The notes beneath the pieces were generated by a model. It saw only the letters and a list, made by a program, of their open reading frames with translations. It ran no database searches and was not told the origin of the DNA. From Pseudopedobacter sp038243635 (GTDB lineage: Bacteria; Bacteroidota; Bacteroidia; Sphingobacteriales; Sphingobacteriaceae): 64,000 nt of DNA. The stretch is taken from the NCBI GenBank assembly GCA_038243635.1, contig JBBSQW010000001.1, forward strand, positions 62,001-126,000. Reading direction: 5' to 3'. Numbering within the stretch: position 1 is the stretch's first letter; each line of letters opens with the position of its first letter. The translations under genes were made by a program, and so were the position numbers. Below are positions 50,497 through 59,970 of this stretch, in pieces.

Positions 50497-51081
50497 TTAC
50501 CTTCCCATCATCTTAGCAACATACTTACCAATAATATCAAACTCTATATTCACAAAATCCCCTATTTTAACACCCTGTAAATTGGTGTGTTCAAAGGTAT
50601 AAGGGATAATCGCTACAGAAAAAGTATTACTACCGGAATTCACCACCGTTAAACTTATCCCGTTTACACATACCGAACCTTTTTCTACAGTCACATTTCC
50701 CTTGTCAGCATTATACTCAAAAGTGAAAAGCCAGCTTCCGTCTGCTTCTTCTAAATTAATACATTTTGCGGTTTGGTCTACATGTCCTTGTACAATGTGC
50801 CCGTCTAAACGGCCGTTCATCTGCATACAGCGCTCTAAATTCACCAAATCACCAACCTTTAAGCCTCCAATATTGCTTTTCTTTAAAGTTTCGTCAATAG
50901 CAGTTACCGTGTACTCGTCATCTTTTAAGCCAACTACTGTTAAACAAACCCCGTTATGCGCTACAGATTGGTCTATCTGTAAATCTTTTGAGAGGGTAGA
51001 TTTAACCGTGATGTGTAAATTACTTTGCTCTTTACTTAGGTGTGTAATCTCTCCTAATGTTTCAATAATTCCTGTAAACAA
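50497..51081 (-). CDS. ribE: Riboflavin synthase (alpha chain)
   Basis: A 194-residue enzyme of two lumazine-binding repeats (residues 1-97 and 98-190). Each has the M-F-T-G-I/V-N-G-I-S-L type start and a G-D-x-V-N-L/I-E segment (G-D-L-V-N-L-E-R-C near 77-85 and G-D-F-V-N-I-E-F-D near 173-181). It dismutates two 6,7-dimethyl-8-ribityllumazine molecules. The start codon is TTG at 51081, since the family begins M-F-T-G-I-I-E and no ATG is available. It is transcribed alone. No FMN riboswitch was seen upstream. Confidence 0.95.
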   Translation of the reverse strand: MFTGIIETLGEITHLSKEQSNLHITVKSTLSKDLQIDQSVAHNGVCLTVVGLKDDEYTVTAIDETLKKSNIGGLKVGDLVNLERCMQMNGRLDGHIVQGHVDQTAKCINLEEADGSWLFTFEYNADKGNVTVEKGSVCVNGISLTVVNSGSNTFSVAIIPYTFEHTNLQGVKIGDFVNIEFDIIGKYVAKMMGR

Positions 51082-51366
51082 TTTACTTAATATTAAGGTA
51101 AGCTAATCTCGAGAGTTAAATTTACACTCCTTTAATAGGTAAGGTCAAATTTAGCAAAAACCGAAGTTGTTTTTGTCAATAATTTAGTTTAGAATTTTTT
51201 ATTTGGTAAGGATAGCACAATTCGCCAGCGCTAATCGTTTTTTTTAATATTTCATACACTAACATCAATTTAATAACTAAAAAAACATTTCTTAATAATT
51301 ACAATAAGATATAAATCGATATATTGCATTTATAAACACACACACACAACCAATTTAATAGAATTC

Positions 51367-52611
51367 ATGCCCCTCAGCAATGCAAGCGACGCACAGCATA
51401 TAAACAGTATTTATAAGTTAACTTCAATTCTTTTAGAAAACAAAGAAGACTCTTTACAAAAATTATTAAAATCTGCATGCGAAATTTTCAAAGCAGAGTT
51501 AGGAATAATCTGTTTGCTTAACGATAATCAATATACAGTACATAGTATATACTCCGAACTGCCTTATGAAATAGATTTTGATTCTGTGACAAATCACAAG
51601 GATACTTTTTGTTACTATGCTGTAAACGACGGGGAAATTCTAGCGCTGCCAGATGTCGAAAACTCTCCTTACAGTCAGTTGCCATGTTGCCAACTTTTGA
51701 AGGTTAAAAGCTATATCGCTATACCGCTAAAGTTTGAGAATCAAGAAATGGGGACTCTAAACTTTTCTTCAAGAGAAATTCGACGTGATGGCTACAGTAA
51801 CCAAGAATTTGATTTATTGTCATATCTTAATGAGTGGATTAGTCAACATTTAAACCGCACCTATTATAAAGAAAGCTTAAGGAAAAAGAATATCGAACTA
51901 GAAGCAAAAAATAGGGCATTAGAAGTTTTAATTGACGAGAATAATCAATTGACACAAATCTTAGTTCACGATTTGAAATCGCCGTTAAGCAATATAAAAA
52001 TGCTTTCGTATCTGTTTCAAGATTTTGCTCGTGATCCAGATAGCGAGGAGTTGATTAGTATTTTCAATAAAAGCTTAGATTATGTTTTTCATTTGCTAGA
52101 TCAGATGGAAACACTTAACAATATGGAGACTTTCTCTACCAATAATTATTTGGAAGATTTCGATCTTGATGAATTTGTAAAAGCGAATTTAAAAGACTTT
52201 GCTCAGGCTGCAGAAACAAAATCAATAACGCTTAATTACAAATTTGAAGGCACAAAATCGATTATTAAAACAGATATAAACTTTTTAAAACGAGTACTTT
52301 ACAACCTAATTTCTAACGCATTAAAATTTTCGTCGTTCAAAAAGCAAGTGTACGTTACGTTAAATCACACAGACAGTCATTTTTTAATCTCCATAAGAGA
52401 TGAGGGTCCTGGTATTAGTGATGGGGAACTCCCTATGCTTTTCGGAAAATTTGTGAAGCTTAACAACAGACCAACAAATTCAGAAAGTTCATCTGGCTTA
52501 GGTTTGTTTATTGTTAAAGAGCTTTTGAGAAAAATTGGAGGTGAAGTAACTGTGGAAAGTGAATTAGGTAAGGGCAGTACTTTCAAAGTAAGCTTACCTT
52601 TTAGCATTTAA
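51367..52611 (+). CDS. Soluble GAF-domain sensor histidine kinase
   Basis: 414 residues without membrane segments. The GAF sensor domain is at about 22-165, followed by a short coiled coil (165-195). The H-box is I-L-V-H201-D-L-K-S-P-L-S-N. The ATPase has N-L-I-S-N-A-L-K-F-S (N box, near 312-321), D-E-G-P-G-I-S (G1) and S-S-G-L-G-L-F-I-V-K-E-L (G2). The GAF domain contains two cysteine pairs (C-C at 107-108 and nearby C82) that could sense redox state. The response partner is not adjacent; the receiver-only protein at 44566 is a candidate. Confidence 0.9.
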   Translation: MPLSNASDAQHINSIYKLTSILLENKEDSLQKLLKSACEIFKAELGIICLLNDNQYTVHSIYSELPYEIDFDSVTNHKDTFCYYAVNDGEILALPDVENSPYSQLPCCQLLKVKSYIAIPLKFENQEMGTLNFSSREIRRDGYSNQEFDLLSYLNEWISQHLNRTYYKESLRKKNIELEAKNRALEVLIDENNQLTQILVHDLKSPLSNIKMLSYLFQDFARDPDSEELISIFNKSLDYVFHLLDQMETLNNMETFSTNNYLEDFDLDEFVKANLKDFAQAAETKSITLNYKFEGTKSIIKTDINFLKRVLYNLISNALKFSSFKKQVYVTLNHTDSHFLISIRDEGPGISDGELPMLFGKFVKLNNRPTNSESSSGLGLFIVKELLRKIGGEVTVESELGKGSTFKVSLPFSI

Positions 52612-52715
52612 CTAAACTTTTCGCCTACTCATCCTTTCCACAATAGCTAAATTATCCACAATCTAAAAGGGCTAACTTTAATTTTTAACTTTGCATTTCA
52701 AAAAATACAGATTCC

Positions 52716-55328
52716 TTGGTAAAAATTAAAGATAAAGAGACGCCTTTAATGACGCAATACAACCAGATAAAGGTTAAATACCCAGGTGCGTTATTATTGT
52801 TTAGAGTTGGTGATTTTTACGAAACTTTTGGAGAGGATGCCATCAAAGCCTCGCAAATTTTAGGAATTGTACTCACTAAGCGAGCAAACGGAGCTGCTTC
52901 TCATATTGAATTGGCTGGTTTTCCGCATCATTCCATAGAAACATATTTACCCAAACTGGTAAGAGCGGGGCAACGGGTAGCTATTTGTGATCAGTTGGAA
53001 GACCCAAAAGCTGCGAAAGGGATTGTTAAACGTGGTGTAACCGAATTGGTAACGCCAGGAGTGGCTTACAGTGATAATATTATTCAGCAGAAATCTAATA
53101 ATTACTTAGCGTGTTTACATTTTGAAAAACAAACCATTGGTGCATCGTTTCTAGATATTTCTACGGGTGAGTTTTTGGTTGCACAAGGTAATTCGGAATA
53201 TATTGATAAACTTTTGCAAAGTTTTAAGCCGAGCGAAGTGATTTTTTCTAAAGCCAAATCAAAAGATTTTACCGAAACTTTTGGGACTAGCTTTTATACG
53301 TATACGCTTGATGATTGGGCTTTTACCGCCGATTACGCACAAGAAACGTTACTGAAACATTTTGAAGTTAAATCTTTAAAAGGTTTTGGTATTGAGCGTT
53401 TACAACTGGGCGTTGTTGCCGCAGGAGTAGCCTTACACTATTTAGGCGAAACGGAACACAGACAGTTGCTTCACATTAGCAATATCTCCCGCATAGAGGA
53501 AGAACGTTACATGTGGTTAGATAAATTTACCATCAGAAACTTGGAACTTATAGGCTCTAACAATGAGAACGCAAAAACTTTAATTGATGTTTTAGACCAT
53601 ACTTCTTGCGCTATGGGTGCCAGAATGCTACGTAAATGGTTGGTAATGCCATTGAAGAACGAAAAGCCGATCCAAGAAAGGCTGGCTGTTGTTGAGTTTT
53701 TTTACAAAAAAGTAGAACTGAGGAATCAGTTGCAAGGATACATAAGGCAGATAGGTGATTTAGAACGCCTAATTTCAAAAATTGGTTTACAGAAAACCAA
53801 TCCTAGAGAAATTATTCAGCTTAAACGAGCTCTGGTAGCCATTGCAGAGGTTAAAGTTCACTGCGGAAATGTGGAACAAGATGCCGTTAAACGAATTGCT
53901 GAGCAGATAAATCTTTGCGCATCCATTAAGGAAAGAATAGAAAATGAGTTGTATGCTGATCCGCCTGTTGCTTTAAATAAAGGTAAAGTAATGGCTGACG
54001 GGTTAAACGCTGAATTAGACCATCTGCGTCAAATAGCTTTTGGTGGCAAAGATTATCTGTTACAATTACAAAAGCGAGAAGCCGAAATTACTGGAATTAC
54101 ATCGCTAAAAATAGCTTTCAATAATGTTTTTGGTTATTATCTAGAGGTTTCCAATACACATAAAGACAAAGTTCCGCAAGAGTGGATTCGTAAACAGACT
54201 TTGGTAAACGCCGAACGTTATATTACACCAGAGCTTAAAGAATACGAAGATCAAATTTTAGGTGCCGAAGAAAAAATATTAGCTATTGAGACCCGCTTGT
54301 TTACCGATTTGGTAGCAAGTATTGCTGATTTTATTAAGCCTATCCAGCTGAACGCTTATTTAATAGCACAATTGGATGTTTTGCTTTGTTTTGCAGAAAC
54401 AGCTCAAAAGAATCATTATGTAAAACCTAAGATCAGTAGTGATAAGCTATTGGATATCAAGGGTGGAAGACATCCTGTAATTGAAAAACATTTGCCTTTG
54501 GGCGAGGAATATATTACCAACAGCGTTTATTTAGATAATGATTCGCAACAGATCATCATCATTACGGGACCAAACATGGCGGGTAAATCTGCCTTGCTAC
54601 GGCAGACAGGGTTGATTGTTTTAATGGCACAAATGGGAAGTTTCGTCCCGGCAAAAGAGGCTTCTATAGGTATTGTAGATAAGATTTTTACACGAGTAGG
54701 AGCATCAGATAATTTATCGTCGGGCGAATCAACCTTCATGGTGGAGATGAATGAAACTGCAAGCATTTTGAATAACTTATCAGACAGAAGTTTGATTTTG
54801 TTGGACGAAATTGGCCGCGGAACTTCCACTTATGATGGTATTTCTATCGCATGGTCTATTGCAGAATACTTACACAATCATCCAATAGCAAAAGCTAAAA
54901 CTTTATTTGCAACGCATTACCACGAATTAAACGAACTTAGTAATTCTTTCAACCGGATAAAAAACTTCAATGTTTCGGTAAAGGAAGTGGGTAATAAAGT
55001 AATATTCTTACGTAAATTGGTGCCAGGTGGAAGTGAACATAGTTTCGGAATTCATGTTGCTAAAATGGCGGGTATGCCGGCTTCGGTTTTAAAAAGAGCA
55101 AATGAAATTTTATTACGATTAGAGAATGAAAGAACTGGCGGGGAACATGTAAAAGCCAGTTTAATGAAGTTGCAGAGGCAACCGGTGCAACTTCAAATGT
55201 TTTCACTTGACGATCCTGTTTTAATAAAAATTAGAGATGTTTTAAATAATTTAGATGTAAATACGTTAACTCCTGTAGAAGCTTTAATGAAACTGGATGA
55301 AATTCAGAAGGTTTTGAAAAACTCTTAA
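52716..55328 (+). CDS. mutS: DNA mismatch repair protein MutS
   Basis: 870 residues. The start is the TTG at 52716: homologues carry a short basic stretch then T-P-L-M-x-Q-Y before the mismatch-binding loop, and the next ATG (52749) would remove it. The mismatch-recognition motif is F-R-V-G-D-F-Y-E-T-F-G-E-D-A, with the stacking Phe and the Glu. Walker A is G-P-N-M-A-G-K-S (near residue 617) and Walker B L-I-L-L-D-E-I-G-R-G-T-S-T (near 692), followed by the C-terminal helix-turn-helix. It starts a run with the NlpC/P60 gene 1 nt downstream. The partner MutL is not in the window. Confidence 0.96.
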   Translation: MVKIKDKETPLMTQYNQIKVKYPGALLLFRVGDFYETFGEDAIKASQILGIVLTKRANGAASHIELAGFPHHSIETYLPKLVRAGQRVAICDQLEDPKAAKGIVKRGVTELVTPGVAYSDNIIQQKSNNYLACLHFEKQTIGASFLDISTGEFLVAQGNSEYIDKLLQSFKPSEVIFSKAKSKDFTETFGTSFYTYTLDDWAFTADYAQETLLKHFEVKSLKGFGIERLQLGVVAAGVALHYLGETEHRQLLHISNISRIEEERYMWLDKFTIRNLELIGSNNENAKTLIDVLDHTSCAMGARMLRKWLVMPLKNEKPIQERLAVVEFFYKKVELRNQLQGYIRQIGDLERLISKIGLQKTNPREIIQLKRALVAIAEVKVHCGNVEQDAVKRIAEQINLCASIKERIENELYADPPVALNKGKVMADGLNAELDHLRQIAFGGKDYLLQLQKREAEITGITSLKIAFNNVFGYYLEVSNTHKDKVPQEWIRKQTLVNAERYITPELKEYEDQILGAEEKILAIETRLFTDLVASIADFIKPIQLNAYLIAQLDVLLCFAETAQKNHYVKPKISSDKLLDIKGGRHPVIEKHLPLGEEYITNSVYLDNDSQQIIIITGPNMAGKSALLRQTGLIVLMAQMGSFVPAKEASIGIVDKIFTRVGASDNLSSGESTFMVEMNETASILNNLSDRSLILLDEIGRGTSTYDGISIAWSIAEYLHNHPIAKAKTLFATHYHELNELSNSFNRIKNFNVSVKEVGNKVIFLRKLVPGGSEHSFGIHVAKMAGMPASVLKRANEILLRLENERTGGEHVKASLMKLQRQPVQLQMFSLDDPVLIKIRDVLNNLDVNTLTPVEALMKLDEIQKVLKNS

Positions 55329-55329
55329 C

Positions 55330-55914
55330 ATGATCGTAAACAAATTTAGCACACAACTTAAATATTTCACATTTAGATTTCGCAAATTCTTAATACCTTT
55401 TACGCTCTACGCTATACTTTTACTCACATTTACTGCGTGTAAATCAAAGAAAATCATTTCAAGTTCGCCTAAAGCTAGTTTTGAAAAACCTTCTAATAAG
55501 ATAGCTAACAAATACGCTGAAGCGATGGATGTTTCCAAAAAACATATTAGAAATGGTGACTTATACAGCTTCATTGATGATTGGGAAGGTACTAAATATC
55601 AATTCGGAGGGTTAACTAAGCGAGGAGTAGACTGTTCTGGTCTAGTTTACCTGATTTACAAAGATATTTACGGAAAAGAAATTCCGCGGATGACGAGTAA
55701 GCAAGTAGAAATCATTAAAAGAAAATATGAAAACCAACTAAAAGAAGGTGATTTAGTTTTTTTTGATTTCGATGGAAAAAAGTTTAGTCATGTAGGGGTT
55801 TATCTGCAAAACGGCTATTATGTGCATGCCAGCACTAGGAGAGGGGTGATGCTTGAAAAATTAAGAAATCCTTATACCTATAAATACTTTTCAAGAGCTG
55901 GAAGTGTGAAATAA
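55330..55914 (+). CDS. NlpC/P60 (C40) peptidoglycan endopeptidase lipoprotein
   Basis: 194 residues. A long signal with lipobox T-A-C (C37) anchors it in the membrane, facing the periplasm. The catalytic C102 is in G-V-D-C-S-G-L-V-Y, H154 in F-S-H-V-G-V-Y-L, and a third polar residue (H166 in Y-Y-V-H-A-S) completes the triad. Such enzymes cut the D-Glu-mDAP bond in wall peptides. It starts 1 nt after mutS, so translation is probably coupled, without an obvious functional tie. Confidence 0.92.
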   Translation: MIVNKFSTQLKYFTFRFRKFLIPFTLYAILLLTFTACKSKKIISSSPKASFEKPSNKIANKYAEAMDVSKKHIRNGDLYSFIDDWEGTKYQFGGLTKRGVDCSGLVYLIYKDIYGKEIPRMTSKQVEIIKRKYENQLKEGDLVFFDFDGKKFSHVGVYLQNGYYVHASTRRGVMLEKLRNPYTYKYFSRAGSVK

Positions 55915-55949
55915 TGTTTCTTTTCAGCGTTTTCTGATTTCTCTTACCA

Positions 55950-56633
55950 ATGGATCTAAATACAATTTATAATGAAATGCTTGCAGAATCTTTGCCCCAA
56001 ATTGGAGAGAACAAGCTTAGCTTGGATCATATAGTTGACGACGAGACGGATAATAGGAGAGGTCTCACGCTACTCATCAGACCAAATGCGGTTGTAAAAA
56101 AAAACATTGCAGAAATGCTGCAAGAATTTGCCACAATTGAACCCAACCAATACTGTTATCCCATATCAGATATGCATATCACTGTTATGTCCATCGTTAC
56201 TTGTTATGCTGGTTTTAATATAGAGAAAGTAAGCAAGGGAGATTACATTAAGGTGGTTGAAGAGAGTTTAGGAAATATTGGTAAATTTAAAATAGCGATG
56301 AAAGGTTTAACTACTGCGCAATCTGGTGTTTTAGTAAAAGGTTTTCCGACTGGTTTTAACCTCGAAAAATTAAGAAATAATTTAAGAGAAAACTTTGCCA
56401 AATCGCATTTAGAAAACTCTTTAGACGGGCGTTATAAAATTCAGACCGCCCATTCCACAACTATGCGTTTTAAAAAGCCATTACAAAATATCAAAGGGTT
56501 TTTAAAGCTTTTTGAAAAATATAAGGAATTTGATTTCGGAACTTTCGAAATAGGAGAATATGAGCTTGTTTTTAACGATTGGTATCAGCGACAACAAAAC
56601 ACTATTGAGATTAAAAGAATCACTCAAAAATAA
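55950..56633 (+). CDS. 2H phosphoesterase / 2'-5' RNA ligase-like protein
   Basis: 227 residues with the two H-x-T motifs of the 2H phosphoesterase superfamily: H76-I-T78-V in S-D-M-H-I-T-V-M and H168-S-T170-T in T-A-H-S-T-T-M-R-F. The spacing of about 90 residues is normal. Family members open 2',3'-cyclic phosphates or join RNA ends. The substrate is not determined. The gene is 35 nt downstream of the NlpC/P60 gene and ends at a bidirectional terminator. Confidence 0.85.
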   Translation: MDLNTIYNEMLAESLPQIGENKLSLDHIVDDETDNRRGLTLLIRPNAVVKKNIAEMLQEFATIEPNQYCYPISDMHITVMSIVTCYAGFNIEKVSKGDYIKVVEESLGNIGKFKIAMKGLTTAQSGVLVKGFPTGFNLEKLRNNLRENFAKSHLENSLDGRYKIQTAHSTTMRFKKPLQNIKGFLKLFEKYKEFDFGTFEIGEYELVFNDWYQRQQNTIEIKRITQK

Positions 56634-56648
56634 TCAAATCTAAACGTT

Positions 56649-56687
56649 AAAAAAGATCTCCTTTAAACAATTTAAAGAAGATCTTTT
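56649..56687. terminator. Bidirectional terminator between the 2H phosphoesterase gene and galT
   Basis: AAAAGATCT-C-CTTTAAA and TTTAAAG-A-AGATCTTTT form a 17-bp stem with one mismatch and a three-base loop. A runs on one side and T runs on the other allow use in both directions. Confidence 0.92.
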
Positions 56688-56696
56688 CAGTAAAAG

Positions 56697-57740
56697 TTAC
56701 TTGGTTAAATAATGAGTACTCGAAAGTTCCCTCAGTTTCTTCGCAGCTTGTTCAGCAGTAATGTCTCTCTGCGGATTCGCCATCATCTCGTAACCTACCA
56801 TAAACTTTTTAACCGTTGCCGAACGTAATAAGGGTGGATAAAAATGCATGTGCCAATGCCATTCTGGATGTTCTCCGTCATTAACCGGAGCTTGGTGTAT
56901 GCCAGAAGAGTAAGGAAAGGATGTTTCAAAAAGATTATCGTAACGAATGGTTAAAGCTTGTAAAATTTCTGCTAACGCTAGCGTTTCAGCTTCGTTAAAC
57001 TCATGTGTGTATTGAACTTGTCTCTTACTTACAACCATAGTTTCATAAGGCCAAACTGCCCAAAATGGAACCAAAGCCACAAAATGTTCATTTTCTACAA
57101 TTACTCGTTCTTTGGTTTTTTCTTCTTCAGCTAAATAAGCAGTTAACAAACTTTGCTTGTTCTCTTTAAAGTAGTCTGCCAATTTCACAGTTTCCTTAGC
57201 TGGTTCTACCGGAACACTACTTTGCGCCCAAATTTGCCCATGTGGATGAGGGTTGCTACAACCCATAATATCTCCTTTGTTTTCAAAAATTTGAATGTAT
57301 TTAATCCATTCGTTTTTACTCAATTTCTGAAACTCTTGCTTCCAAACGTTAATCACCTCCACAATATCCTTAACCTCCATTTGTGGTAAGGTTAAATCGT
57401 GTCGAGGCGAAAAACAGATAACCCTACAAATACCTTTTTCACTTTTTGCTTGCAATAAACCATTTGTATTTATGCCACCATCTGGCGTATCTTTTAGTAA
57501 GGATGAAAAATCATTAGTAAAAGCATACGGAACGGTATATTTTGGGTTTACAGTTCCGTCAGATCTTGTATTACCAGGGCATAAATAGCATTTTTCATCA
57601 TAGCTTGGGCGTTGTGTATTTGCAATAGCTTCAACTTTCCCTTGCCAGGGTCTTTTAGTGCGGTGTGGCGAAACTAAAATCCAGTCGCCCGTTAATATAT
57701 TTAATCTTTTATGTGGATGTTCTTCGAAATTAAAACTCAT
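56697..57740 (-). CDS. galT: Galactose-1-phosphate uridylyltransferase
   Basis: A 347-residue Leloir-pathway enzyme exchanging UMP between UDP-glucose and galactose-1-phosphate. The active-site motif is N-P-H165-P-H167-G-Q in G-C-S-N-P-H-P-H-G-Q-I-W. The zinc CxxC pair is C51/C54 (C-Y-L-C-P-G-N) and a second histidine set is in W-H-W-H-M-H-F-Y-P-P. It lies 1 nt after galK and both are on the minus strand, so they are co-transcribed. Confidence 0.97.
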   Translation of the reverse strand: MSFNFEEHPHKRLNILTGDWILVSPHRTKRPWQGKVEAIANTQRPSYDEKCYLCPGNTRSDGTVNPKYTVPYAFTNDFSSLLKDTPDGGINTNGLLQAKSEKGICRVICFSPRHDLTLPQMEVKDIVEVINVWKQEFQKLSKNEWIKYIQIFENKGDIMGCSNPHPHGQIWAQSSVPVEPAKETVKLADYFKENKQSLLTAYLAEEEKTKERVIVENEHFVALVPFWAVWPYETMVVSKRQVQYTHEFNEAETLALAEILQALTIRYDNLFETSFPYSSGIHQAPVNDGEHPEWHWHMHFYPPLLRSATVKKFMVGYEMMANPQRDITAEQAAKKLRELSSTHYLTK

Positions 57741-57741
57741 T

Positions 57742-58899
57742 TTACTTTATAATGTGTGTTCCTTCTTCAATTTGAGTGATATAAACATTCATTCCAATGT
57801 TCATTTTATTGAAATAAGCTTCTTTGATGCGCTGTACAATACCTTCTAATTGGTCTTCTTTTACCAACGAGATTACACAGCCGCCAAAACCACCACCCAT
57901 CATTCTTGCACCCAAAATTCCATCTTCTTTTTTTGTACAGGCTACAATAAAATCAAGTTCAGGGCAACTCACTTCGTAAAGTTCACTTAAACCGGTATGT
58001 GTTTCGTACATTTTTTGTCCGAAATCGGCAATTTTATTTTCCTGTAAATCCTGGCAGGCGGCTAATAATCGGTTGTTTTCTTCAACAACGTATTTACACC
58101 TACCGTAAATATCACTGCTTTCGTTAGCTAAACACTCCTCAACCATTTCAATGGTTGCGTCACGCAAGGTTTTTACTTCAGGATATTTCTTTTGGATGAT
58201 TGAGACGCCTTCGCTACATTGACTGGTTCTTACATTATACTCTGATGATGCTAAGGAGTGTTTTACCATCGAATCAAACAAAACGATTTTAATTCCTTTT
58301 AACTCAAACGGCACATATTCGTATTCTAATGAACGGCAGTCTAATTTTATTACGTGACCTTTTTTTCCAAAAACACTGGCAAACTGATCCATAATTCCGC
58401 AGTTTACACCTACAAATTCGTTTTCGGCCTTTTGAGCCAACTTTACCATTTGCATTTTTTCCAGCGATAAATCGAATATTTCGTTTAAGCCAAAAATAGT
58501 TGCACATTCTAAAGCAGCGGATGAAGACATACCAGCTCCTAAAGGTACATCACCAGAAATTACCGCGTTAAATCCATTAACGTTTTTATTTATTTTTTGT
58601 AACTGATCAACAATACAAATTACATAATTAGGCCAGCCTTTGTCCGAGTAATCAAGTTTTAAAACGTCGGTAGTGTAAACTTCGTCCAAATCAGCTGCAA
58701 CCAGCGAAATGGTGTTATCTGTTCTTTTTGAAATCGCAATATAAGCCGCTTTGTTTATTGCAGCAGGTAATACAAACCCCATGTTATAATCGGTGTGTTC
58801 ACCAATTAAGTTTACCCTACCAGGCGAACAAATTACCAATGGTTCTTCATTGAATGTTTTAATAAAAATGCTTTTTACAAGACTTTGGAGATCTTTCAT
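57742..58899 (-). CDS. galK: Galactokinase
   Basis: A 385-residue GHMP-family kinase that phosphorylates galactose at C1. The galactokinase signature G-R-V-N-L-I-G-E-H-T-D-Y-N is at about residues 27-39, the ATP loop G-D-V-P-L-G-A-G-M-S-S-S-A-A-L-E at about 116-131, and the C-terminal G-G-G-F-G-G-C-V near 340-350. It is the first gene of the galK-galT operon and divergent from an AraC regulator with operator-like repeats between. No galactose mutarotase or epimerase is adjacent. Confidence 0.97.
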   Translation of the reverse strand: MKDLQSLVKSIFIKTFNEEPLVICSPGRVNLIGEHTDYNMGFVLPAAINKAAYIAISKRTDNTISLVAADLDEVYTTDVLKLDYSDKGWPNYVICIVDQLQKINKNVNGFNAVISGDVPLGAGMSSSAALECATIFGLNEIFDLSLEKMQMVKLAQKAENEFVGVNCGIMDQFASVFGKKGHVIKLDCRSLEYEYVPFELKGIKIVLFDSMVKHSLASSEYNVRTSQCSEGVSIIQKKYPEVKTLRDATIEMVEECLANESSDIYGRCKYVVEENNRLLAACQDLQENKIADFGQKMYETHTGLSELYEVSCPELDFIVACTKKEDGILGARMMGGGFGGCVISLVKEDQLEGIVQRIKEAYFNKMNIGMNVYITQIEEGTHIIK

Positions 58900-58997
58900 T
58901 GTACAGTTTGGTTTCTATCTTAAGCTTAAATAATTGATTATAAATTTACCCGAAATTTAATGTCGACAAGGTATCACATGCTTAAAAGAAAAAAGTA

Positions 58998-59030
58998 GAT
59001 TATTTTATGTTAATGTTGGATTATTTTACG
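58998..59030. promoter_or_regulatory. Direct repeats spaced 21 bp apart in the galK/araC divergent region
   Basis: GATTATTTTATG (58998-59009) and GATTATTTTACG (59019-59030) differ at one base and start 21 bp apart, two helical turns. That is the geometry of AraC-family half-sites. They lie about 100 bp upstream of the galK ATG and about 55 bp upstream of the araC-type gene, so one site could activate galK and repress the regulator's own promoter. Confidence 0.7.
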
Positions 59031-59082
59031 CAGTTTTATGGTATTGATTTTCAAATGAATGGTTGATTAAATACAATAGCAA

Positions 59083-59970
59083 ATGGCTAAAAAAAAGCAA
59101 GGTTTCGCGGGGCAACGACTAATTGAGTTATCAGAAGATGCTATAGCTGGGTATTCCGCTAAACACCCATCTTCTAAAAATGGCTACTTCACGCGAGTTG
59201 GCTTTTTCCCTGATGCTAAATATCAGTTTATTGAAGAAAATGATGGGAGGGAGGAGTATGTTTTAATTTACTGTGTAAAAGGTTATGGCGTTGCTGTCAT
59301 TAACCATAAAACTTTTCACATCTCTCCAGGCGATTTTTTTCTTATTCCATCACATACACCGTTCTCTTACTATGCGGATAAAATTAAACCTTGGACAATT
59401 TATCGGTTTTTTTTTAAAGGTGATGCAGTTCAAGAAATAGCAGATATATTCATTAAATCAGCAGAATCGTACAAAGGCTATCTGCCTTATAATGATGAAC
59501 GGGTTAAGCTTTTTAACAAAATTTATAGATTTTTAGAGCAAGGGTATGGACAAGAAAACCTGATTATGATTAATATGTGTTTGCTCAATTTGGTATCCTC
59601 GTTTGTTCTGATTACGACGGATAACAGCGGTAAGGTTGATAAATTTCAACTTTTGATCAACAGCAGTATGCAGTTTATGAAAGAAAATGTAGATAAAAAT
59701 CTTAACCTCAATCAGATTGCTGATAATGTCAATCTATCTGTATCCCATTTTTCTTCTGTTTTTAAACGCATAACAGGCGTTTCTCCCATGACTTTTTATA
59801 ACGATATTAAAATTCAAAAAGCCTGCGAATATCTAAAATATAGCAACACTTTGGTAAAAGAAATATCTTACAAATTAGGGATTTTTGATGTTCATTACTT
59901 TTCTAGGTTATTTAGTAAGACTATGGGTGTAACTCCGTTAAAGTATCGGTTACAGAATAAATCGATTTAG
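59083..59970 (+). CDS. AraC family transcriptional regulator, probably of galactose genes
   Basis: 295 residues. The N-terminal cupin-like effector domain (about residues 40-160) has Y-V-L-I-Y-C-V-K-G-Y-G and F-H-I-S-P-G-D-F-F-L-I-P, as in the sugar-binding AraC arm. The C-terminal double helix-turn-helix (about 192-290) has N-L-N-L-N-Q-I-A-D-N-V-N-L-S-V-S-H-F-S and V-K-E-I-S-Y-K-L-G-I-F-D-V-H-Y-F-S-R-L-F. It is divergent from galK, with direct repeats spaced 21 bp in between, so galactose or a related sugar is the inferred ligand. Confidence 0.93.
   Translation: MAKKKQGFAGQRLIELSEDAIAGYSAKHPSSKNGYFTRVGFFPDAKYQFIEENDGREEYVLIYCVKGYGVAVINHKTFHISPGDFFLIPSHTPFSYYADKIKPWTIYRFFFKGDAVQEIADIFIKSAESYKGYLPYNDERVKLFNKIYRFLEQGYGQENLIMINMCLLNLVSSFVLITTDNSGKVDKFQLLINSSMQFMKENVDKNLNLNQIADNVNLSVSHFSSVFKRITGVSPMTFYNDIKIQKACEYLKYSNTLVKEISYKLGIFDVHYFSRLFSKTMGVTPLKYRLQNKSI

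Noticed and set aside
50702..51106. 134-codon frame antisense to riboflavin synthase
   Set aside because: Shadow of ribE, whose motifs are unambiguous.
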